In this document: piece by piece, positions 57,090 to 64,000 of the stretch
How positions within the stretch are numbered: the first letter of the stretch is position 1
How the letters are laid out: each line of letters opens with the position of its first letter
Source: Rachycentron canadum
Taxonomy: Eukaryota > Chordata > Actinopteri > Carangiformes > Rachycentridae
Length of the DNA: 64,000 nucleotides
Direction of reading: 5' to 3'
NCBI GenBank assembly: GCA_038496675.1
Contig: CM076669.1
Location: forward strand, 14,813,693-14,877,692
Position numbers and translations under genes: made by a program
The notes under the pieces: model-generated
What the model was told of the DNA's origin: nothing
Seen by the model: only the letters and a program-made list of their open reading frames with translations
The model's database searches: none

Positions 57090-59761
57090 TCACACAGACT
57101 TGATCATCATTCTGCTGGCCTTGGCTGAGTAAGGTGCAGGACCTTTCCAGGTTCTCCAATGAAGACCAGAACCCCAACCGGTGTTTTGACCAGCAGGATG
57201 CCAGACACCATTTAGACTGGCAGACCCACAGCGACTGTACCACCAACCACCGCCTTCTGAAGAGGCACATTTGTTTTCAGCAATGTCCCCAAAGATGCAG
57301 GGGGAGCAGCCGTCGTTGTCACGATCAGTGGTGCTGAAGCCGTAACCGTTCTGGTCAATGCCTGGATAGGCGCCACGGATGGCGTCACCTTTAAACAGAG
57401 TCAGGAACCATTTAGTCTGGAGTTTATAATTCAAACAGTTACAAGGTGAAGGGACAATCAGCCTCCCAGTAAAAGTCATTACTGTGTCATGTCAGATGTA
57501 GAACTATGTCTAGATTAAGTTTGCAGTCACCATCGTAGTAGTAACACTCACTATTGGTCAAACTGGACTTTTAATTTATGATGATTTAAGATAATTTGAT
57601 GAAAAATGTTTCATTTTGAAGCTGCTTTGTGTCACATTTTATCCTGAGTAAATAAACCCAATCGTCAATCTTGACTCACTACAAACTTTCAATCTCTAGC
57701 TGCTCTTCACTTACATCAGTGTTCAGTGTTGAATTGCTTTAAACCACAAAACAGAAAGAGAGCGCTGTTGTTTCAGAAGACAGGGCTGAAGAGACTGTGC
57801 TAAAGCTAAAAAATCACTAAAGCTAAAAATCACTTCTAATGTGACGGAAGGAGCACTGATCTTCAAAGGGAAGCAACTACATTAATGGGAAATATCTTAT
57901 ATATAGGATAAGTGAGAGTTGTTTACTGTTAGAGTAAAATAAAGATGCTCCTCCATCACTGTTTTCCCAATATCAGGCCTTCACAAATAATTTCATTATG
58001 ATATTCTCATGGGTAAAAAAAGGAAACTAAAAAGGAGTCAAACAAAAACAACATTGGTGTCTCTATAAAAAGAATGAAACAGTAAGAAAAGCGACAGAGC
58101 AGCAGTTGAAGAGGCTTCAGTACCTGCATTTCCACTGTATTCCCCAACATGCAGTTTGAAATTTGCTTTCTCGTTTTCCAGTCTAAAGTCTTGGTACTCA
58201 GCAAAAGCAGAGCCACCTTCATGGTCCCACAGGTCCACCCTCAAGATCCACTTCTTGGTCTTATCCTTGTTTACAGAGAAAGCTTTCTGCAGACCCAGCC
58301 AGTGGTCCTCTGAGGGAATCAGAGCACAAAGGGGATTCATTTCTGTCTGATACGTCTTTGCATCTACTATGAACCAACTAGTTTGGTGATAACAGTTTTC
58401 ATTGCTTCATTATGCAGGTTTTTCATGTTTCCTAAAAGTAAATCATGTAGGTATTCAGGGCCAATGTGTGTTGCAGTCGCCACAAATTAGATATAATCAA
58501 AGACAATCGCTATTAAACTCTCTCAGGTTTAACCCGTGTGTGTCCCTAAGAATGTTTCTTATTTAATAAGGCTTTTATTTTAAAATCTTGCCTCCAAGAT
58601 TTTAGTTTTTAGCGTTTTTCCATAAGATGAAGGCATATCTGGCCTCTTACAGGGCACCAGAATTGAATTACATGTATGTGACTAAAATAGTGTGATGTGT
58701 GTGTCTGTGTTTGTGTGTGTACGGTTGGAGATTAATTATATCAATTATCAATTATATTGTCCAAAAGATCACACTTCCCTGTCTCTCCCTCTCTCACACA
58801 CACACACACGTATCCACAGCAGACACACAGCAGTTAACACTCCAGTGCTTTATGTTACTTACTCGTCTTGTCTCCAAAACCCCTTTTATATCCTGCCCAG
58901 TTCCTGTTGAAGGAAACTGCTGGTCCACTGCGTTTCTGAAGCACCGTCCATCCTCCATCTGCTCTCATCTCACAGTACACCTGAGCAGGAAGTCCGGGAA
59001 ACACGTCAGGAAAACCGGCCGACAGGTTTTTTACACTTTCTCTAGAGACTGGCACAAGTTCTTCAGGGCTTCAGAAACGATGACATGATGTTTTAAATGA
59101 CATACATTACAGAAATCTGACACCTTAGTCATGGTAAATTTTGTGTTGCCATGTGCCAACAGAAGTCTTCGGCCACAGCAGAGGGTAGGGCTTTAAAAAC
59201 TGCCAGACCAAACAAAGACAGAACAAATTGCTTTGTACACATGTGTACACATGTGTTAGATACCTTGAATGACTTCCTAAGTCCAGGAGGGCGGATTGAA
59301 TAAACCCCACTGAGTGCTTGTGGTGAGCGAGCCTTGATTTGTGTGCAGTCTGTTCGAGTGACTTAGTTGACAAGAGAAAACAAAGAAGAGGGTGAGAAAG
59401 AGTCAATGTGAGTATAATATATATATATATAACATATAATATATCCAATAATTTGTAGCTACATTATCTGAAATTGTAGATATGTAGACATGCTCTGTAC
59501 CTTGAGGAGGAGATACCTTCTGCCGTCCCTTGCAAAACCACAGAAACAGTTTTAGAGTGAGATGTAATGAAAATACAAAACTTAAAGGTAAACCAAAAGT
59601 TTGAGAAAAGACCTACTTGTTTTTGTGTGTGATATTTGAAAAGAAGAATAGAAGGGAGACATTTGTAAGAGGAGAGGTTTGTGTATTTTTACCTCAGTCT
59701 GTCCCGTGCAGCTGAAGAGAAAAGCCAAAATGAGTCCACTGTATCCAGCCAGACTCCTCAT
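57090..59761 (-). CDS. Secreted fibrinogen-related domain protein, copy 5
   Basis: Six exons: 59761-59693, 59528-59501, 59349-59264, 58980-58863, 58309-58124, 57388-57090, giving 261 residues with matching phases. Signal peptide GLILAFLFSCTG (residues about 9-20), FReD from Asp33-Cys34 (DCTQIKARSPQALSGVYSIR), VYCEM at 62-66, DHWLGLQKAFSVN, SGNAG, calcium loop DRDNDGC at 184-190, Cys203 in AENKCASSE, WWYSRCG at 211-217. Lys202 replaces the Glu found before this Cys in copies 1-3, which may alter ligand choice. The last exon and its 3' flank are nearly identical to copy 2. Confidence 0.9.
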
Positions 59762-59969
59762 TTTCACCTGATTTTCAGTTTGAAAGTCACATTTTAGTCT
59801 CAATCCGACATCTTTACCATGTTTTAAAGACTTATAGTCTTTTAATCAACTTGAACCACGTACAATGATATTACTTTATGCCATGTTAAATGAAAACTTC
59901 ATTCACTTTCACAGGACTAAAGTGTAAAATACAAACATTAAAAGTTCATTTCTTCCTCCAAACACTTAC

Positions 59970-60083
59970 CTAGTGTTGGGTAAACCTTGTATCCCAGCTC
60001 AAGTTCCACGACTGGAGTGTGACCTTTTCTCACTAAATAAACTACCACTCCTCCTTCGTGTTTATCATAAATGTCGTCATTTC
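59970..60083 (-). other. Putative 5' UTR exon of FReD copy 5
   Basis: Strong donor AACACTAG|GTAAGTG at 59970 and a good acceptor (CTTAGTCTTGCAG|GAAATG) at 60083. Only the last 25-30 bases next to the donor resemble the UTR exons of copies 1 and 3. The TATA-containing block of those copies is absent, so transcription must start elsewhere. An ORF across this exon does not join the FReD frame. Confidence 0.45.
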
Positions 60084-60818
60084 CTGCAAGACTAAGAAGG
60101 AGGGAAGAATAAACAACAAAGACAGTCATCTGCACTACCACTAACTTCCCACCTTTTTATTTCATTTTTTCACAATTACGTTACACAACCTTTACAGCTG
60201 CAGCTTTTCAACACTGCTCTGAATTTTGACTCAGTTTCCAGCACTGACTCTGTCTTTCGGGCTTCTCAGGAAAAGGCTCCATGGCTGACCCAAACAAGAA
60301 ATACAGATTTGGGAAGTATGGCCATGTGTGACACGTTCATGTGCAGGTTGGAAATTACATATTAGAGTTCACAGTTGGCTATTTAAGAGAAAACATTGAA
60401 TGAAAGATTCAGAGGTGTTCATGCTTGTATAGTACATACATTTACATCCTGTCTTCAAGATTTGATTTTAAAATCTACTGACAATCTAACTGACAAACTC
60501 ATACACTAATTATGACACGATTTAACTTAATTGTCTATAAGGATAAAATGAGGTGATGACTGGGATCATATCTAAAAGGTCAAAGTTCAGTTTCACTGTG
60601 AATATTCACTGATAACACAGTGTAACAGTGTATCAGTGCTTTCATTCAGGAAGGAGAGATTGTGGCCACACTGTCTCATAACTTGGCTGGTTGGTAAAGG
60701 TGGTACTTCTAGTTTCCCATATCATTCTCCAGCGCTGTGGCAGAGTAACACTACATCGTCTCATTGCCTGCACTTACAACTCAACAACTCTTTCTGCTCT
60801 AGCTGAGTGAAAAATTAG

Positions 60819-61366
60819 TTATGGTGTGCTCTGCTCTGTGCAAATAATGATAGAGCAGTCATCCTCCTCCATCCCAAACCCAGCGTACAGGGGCTCCGTG
60901 AAGGTGCAGTAGAAGGTGTGAAGGTGACTGAGGGCCCCAGAGTAGACGCTGTAGAAGGACAGCGTCCCACCAGGCCAGTCCAGATAGACTCCAACCCTGT
61001 GTGAGCGAGACATGGGTGCTGGTATCTTCACAACCTCGCGGTCATAGTGAGCGCTGTAGTGGTCGTCAGAGCAGTACAGACTCCAGGACTGCTCCGTGCT
61101 GCCAAATCCACAGAGGTGAGAGCCTGCCCTTCGACGGATCCCCCTCATCGCCACTGCGACATCCACCCAGCGACCTCGCCACTCCACCTCCCAATAGTGG
61201 CGTTGGGTGAGGTCTTGGAGACAGAGCACCTGGGAGACACTCTCAAACCTCTCGGGATGATCGGGGTACTGCTGTCTCTCCCTGACCCACGTCACCTGTT
61301 TCCCCCCATCGTACAGGAACAGAGACCTGGCAACTGTGTTTTCGTTGAACGTCAGTGTACACGCAT
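60819..61366 (-). CDS. B30.2 (PRY-SPRY) domain exon, 3' end of a TRIM/NLR-like gene
   Basis: A single exon opened by acceptor CTTGTACAG|ATGCG (61366) and closed by TAA at 60819-60821, about 182 residues. PRY part: DACTLTFNENTVARSLFLYD and YPDHPERFESVSQVLC; SPRY part: YWEVEW, VDVAVAMRGI, RVGVYLDWPGGTLSFYSV, FTEPLYAGFG, ending SIIICTEQSTP. In fish such exons end TRIM (finTRIM), NLRC3-like and stonustoxin-like proteins and serve as ligand-binding modules. It enters in phase 1 and needs upstream exons; none was recognised up to 64000. It may be an intact gene end or a relic. Confidence 0.8.
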
Positions 61367-64000
61367 CTGTACAAGACACACATATGGGTTTTTCATTATT
61401 ATAGTGAGGACCAGGACCAAGTTAACCTAGTATTGGGGCAAAATCAAAATGTAGGCCCATGTTTACCCACTTTTGTCCCACTCTGATTATTGTGTGTATA
61501 ATAAGCACACAACTTATGGAGTAAAATGCACCATGTAAGCATGGAATTAACTAAATACCAGGACAAAGAAAGAAAGAAAGAAAGTTCTTTAGATTTAGTC
61601 CTTTATTTCTATCTCTGTCCAAGTGATCCCATACTGCCTCTACAATATTCAGGTCTGGACTCTGGAGGCTAGTCCATGACTGTCAGTGTTTTATCAGCTG
61701 GTTTCTCTCCAAATAAAACTTTTATATGCTTCCAATGGGTTAAACTTGTTCCAGGTGTGTATGTGATGCTCACCACAAAAAACAACAAAACGTAGCTCAA
61801 ACTATCAATAATAAGCTTTTTTAATGTCTTGAATAAAGAATAACACAAAGAAAAGCACAAGATCTCATCTGCCCAAGAGTTCAAGACATGCTGTTTGTAA
61901 GTGGAGGTCACTCTAAATACTTGCCATTTTAGCTGATGAGGTTGTTTATCCATTTTTTAATCCTGTATTTTCTGGTTGTATTCCAATAAAGAGGCTGAGA
62001 TAAACTCTAGAGCAAATCTTATGTTGGCCCTAGACTTTCACAAAGTTAAATACATGCTGAAGAAAGTATACATACTGAGTTTCTATAATACCTTTTTGTC
62101 TTTTTGTTGTGGATTTTTTTATAAACACTAGGTCCTCATTTTACCTGAATAAATGAGTTATTTGAGATAAGTTCATATTTATGTTGTCAGATTTCTCTCT
62201 ATGAAAATAAAACTACAGTAATTGGTGTAATTAAATAACATTCTTTAGACCTGCAACTTATCTCTTATCTATCCCATGAATTATGTGACGACCCATCAGA
62301 TTAATCTGATGACCCTTTGGAGGGCCAGACCCGTAGTTTAGGGCCATTTGGACTAAACTAAGTGTATATGAGGTCATTAAAGCAGCTCCACCTGGAACAA
62401 GCACAAGATTAAAGTGCTGCTGGAGCATCAATGACCCAGGATTTTAACTTTTACTTGTGTCACTTGAAGTACATTTTATGGCCGATACCTCAGTAGTTTT
62501 ACAAAAGTGATTATAAATGCAGGGTTTTACTTGAAACACAATATTATTCATATTGATATCACTACTCTGCTCTATTTCAAAATAAGACCAAAACATTCAC
62601 CAAAAACTACTTTAAACTTGGCTTTGGTCTCAACCCAGAGTCTCAGCTTTTTCTCCTCCACTTCAAACTTCAGCTGAAGTTCTTCCTTTTTCCTCCACTT
62701 CACTGTGAAGTTTTTTTCTGTTATTTAAGTTGATGAAATAAAAAGTAACAGAAAGGATCAGTTTGATGCAGGAAGTGAATTCACTCATTTTGTTTGTTTT
62801 TACTTTACTTTGAAATTATTTGCTTTCAGTGGAGCTTTTCCTGTTGGCACTTAAACTTCACAACAAGCTTTTATTGTTTTTTTTTCCACCAGTGAGGAAA
62901 CATCACAGATATATTATCACTGAGAACCTGTACTTTTAGTTTTACTGTTTGTTGTCCTGATTTGCTGATGTGTAGCCTCGTCAAGTCATGTTTAAACCTC
63001 AGTTGTATATAAACCAGTGACATGATTTGTACTGACAGGTAACAGGAAAACACGTGTTATAACACATCCATGTGCACTTGTTCAGTGCTTTCAACTTCAA
63101 CAGTTCCCAGTCAGGTTCCTATCTTTTTTCCTTTCCCCTGGAAACGAATTCACTTTGGTCCGTGCTACTTGTTATGTTTTGCTGTAGTTGGTTGCGTAGT
63201 ATGTATTTGGGCCGCATGTATTGTCAGATCTTGAAAATGTTTTCTGAATGTCTTTGTGTTTTGTCTGTTTATGTGTATTTTATTAAGTTGCAATGCATTG
63301 AGCTCTCAAAGCCACCATATCATTTCCTTCAGATATTTCCTTCTACCTAAAGACAAAACAGCTTAACTTTTAACTTTAACCAAAGCATGTAAAGGAAGAG
63401 TATATACCATATATATATATTATAGAAGATCTGTTGCATTGGAGAGAGCCATTGGGCCACCACACTATTATACTTTTCAGTGTAATGGTATTTTTTAGTC
63501 ACTGATTAGCACATGAGAGAAATGTATCACTGTGGTCAACGAGCAGCCCTTTCAGTCACACTGTCATACACAAAAATAGGTGACAGTGACAAAGGAATAG
63601 ATGGGAAAGGGAGGGAGAGAGTGTATTTATAGCAAATTACAACAGACCCCACTGTTTCTTCTGTTAGTATCACAGCACAAACTGATCTCAGACCAGCAGC
63701 AACAGATCACCAGGGATCTGTTTACTGTTTAAACTGATAGATACAGCAATTAGCACTGGGCTAACCGGTGGACAACACTGGTTACACTCAACAGCCTTCT
63801 TTATCAGCTCTCATTTCTCTCTCTCTCTGTCTTGAGATCTCTCCAGACCCACAAGTGTCATCTGTTCTTTACTGAACAGCATGTAATTCAGATGGGATAC
63901 TTCTCAGCTGTGTATGGACTGTCATATAGTGTTATATGTGACAGTACACAGCACCAGTAAACTTTCTCAGTCTACAAACTCTGATCCAACACTGTATAAA
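61367..64000. other. Right-edge region without supported gene
   Basis: 61420-62270 duplicates 44806-45540. A GAAA microsatellite lies at 61566-61584. From about 62280 to the edge the sequence is unique, AT-rich and without recognisable exons. Confidence 0.6.
61566..61584 (+). repeat. GAAA tetranucleotide microsatellite
   Basis: Four to five perfect AAAG units. It is absent from the sister segment near 44840, which has a deletion there. Confidence 0.9.

Noticed and set aside
59938..60141. 67-codon minus-strand frame with a signal-peptide-like start (MTVFVVYSSLLLSLAG)
   Set aside because: At the donor 59970 the frame is in phase 1, whereas the next exon joins the FReD start only in phase 0. 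It would terminate soon after splicing, so it is at most a uORF.
1..64000. CRISPR arrays, operons, phage or plasmid genes, tRNA or rRNA genes
   Set aside because: No regularly spaced repeats, no bacterial-type gene packing and no recognisable structural RNA were seen. The window is spliced vertebrate DNA. tRNA detection by eye is weak, so a computed scan could still find one.

Overview
The window looks like nuclear DNA of a ray-finned fish, probably a percomorph. Coding exons are short and split by introns with GT-AG borders. AC/GT microsatellites are long. Tc1-like, L2-like, MITE and Ty3/gypsy remnants are scattered throughout. The gene content (ano4, an NXPE3-like gene, a cluster of short secreted fibrinogen-domain genes, a B30.2 exon) also fits a teleost. 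There is no sign of prokaryotic or viral gene organisation. All gene models were built by hand from reading frame, splice sites and phase matching; nothing was searched or aligned by computer.

Left part (1-27.4 kb, minus strand): the 5' half of ano4 (anoctamin-4/TMEM16D). Six coding exons (27085-27055, 22534-22460, 12208-11984, 5024-4824, 3611-3463, 3372-3223) join with compatible phases into the first 277 residues and stop inside the cytoplasmic dimerisation domain. The gene continues beyond position 1. The first exon lies in a GC- and CpG-rich patch. A second putative promoter and 5' exon lies in intron 3 near 10.8-11.4 kb.

Middle (27.4-38.6 kb): an intergenic stretch with old repeats, then a complete plus-strand NXPE3-like gene (31684-37468, 549 aa, six coding exons) encoding a type II membrane or secretory protein with a PC-esterase GDS motif. 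A 586-bp internally deleted Tc1-like element sits in its second intron.

Right part (38.6-62.3 kb, minus strand): a tandem cluster of fibrinogen-related-domain (FReD) genes of about 260 aa. Copies at 38.7-40.7, 47.0-49.0 and 57.1-59.8 kb are intact six-exon genes. The copy at 42.2-43.4 kb is truncated and chimeric, and the copy at 54.8 kb is a fragment. Interleaved are one intact B30.2 (PRY-SPRY) exon (60819-61366), a broken duplicate of it (44533-44800) and an orphan coiled-coil exon (45769-46328). Pairs of segments (42.1-43.4 with 56.9-58.2; 43.4-45.5 with 60.0-62.3; 46.3-47.3 with 56.4-57.4) show that the cluster grew by segmental duplication with internal deletions. The duplications exchange last exons and, in one case, the promoter region. 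The gap from 49.5 to 56.4 kb holds transposon debris and unclassified sequence.

The three intact FReD genes probably encode secreted lectin-like recognition proteins, as the expanded FReD families of fish do. I see no operon-like or newly defined multi-gene system. The most interesting signals are the recombinational remodelling of the FReD array and the alternative-promoter architecture of ano4.
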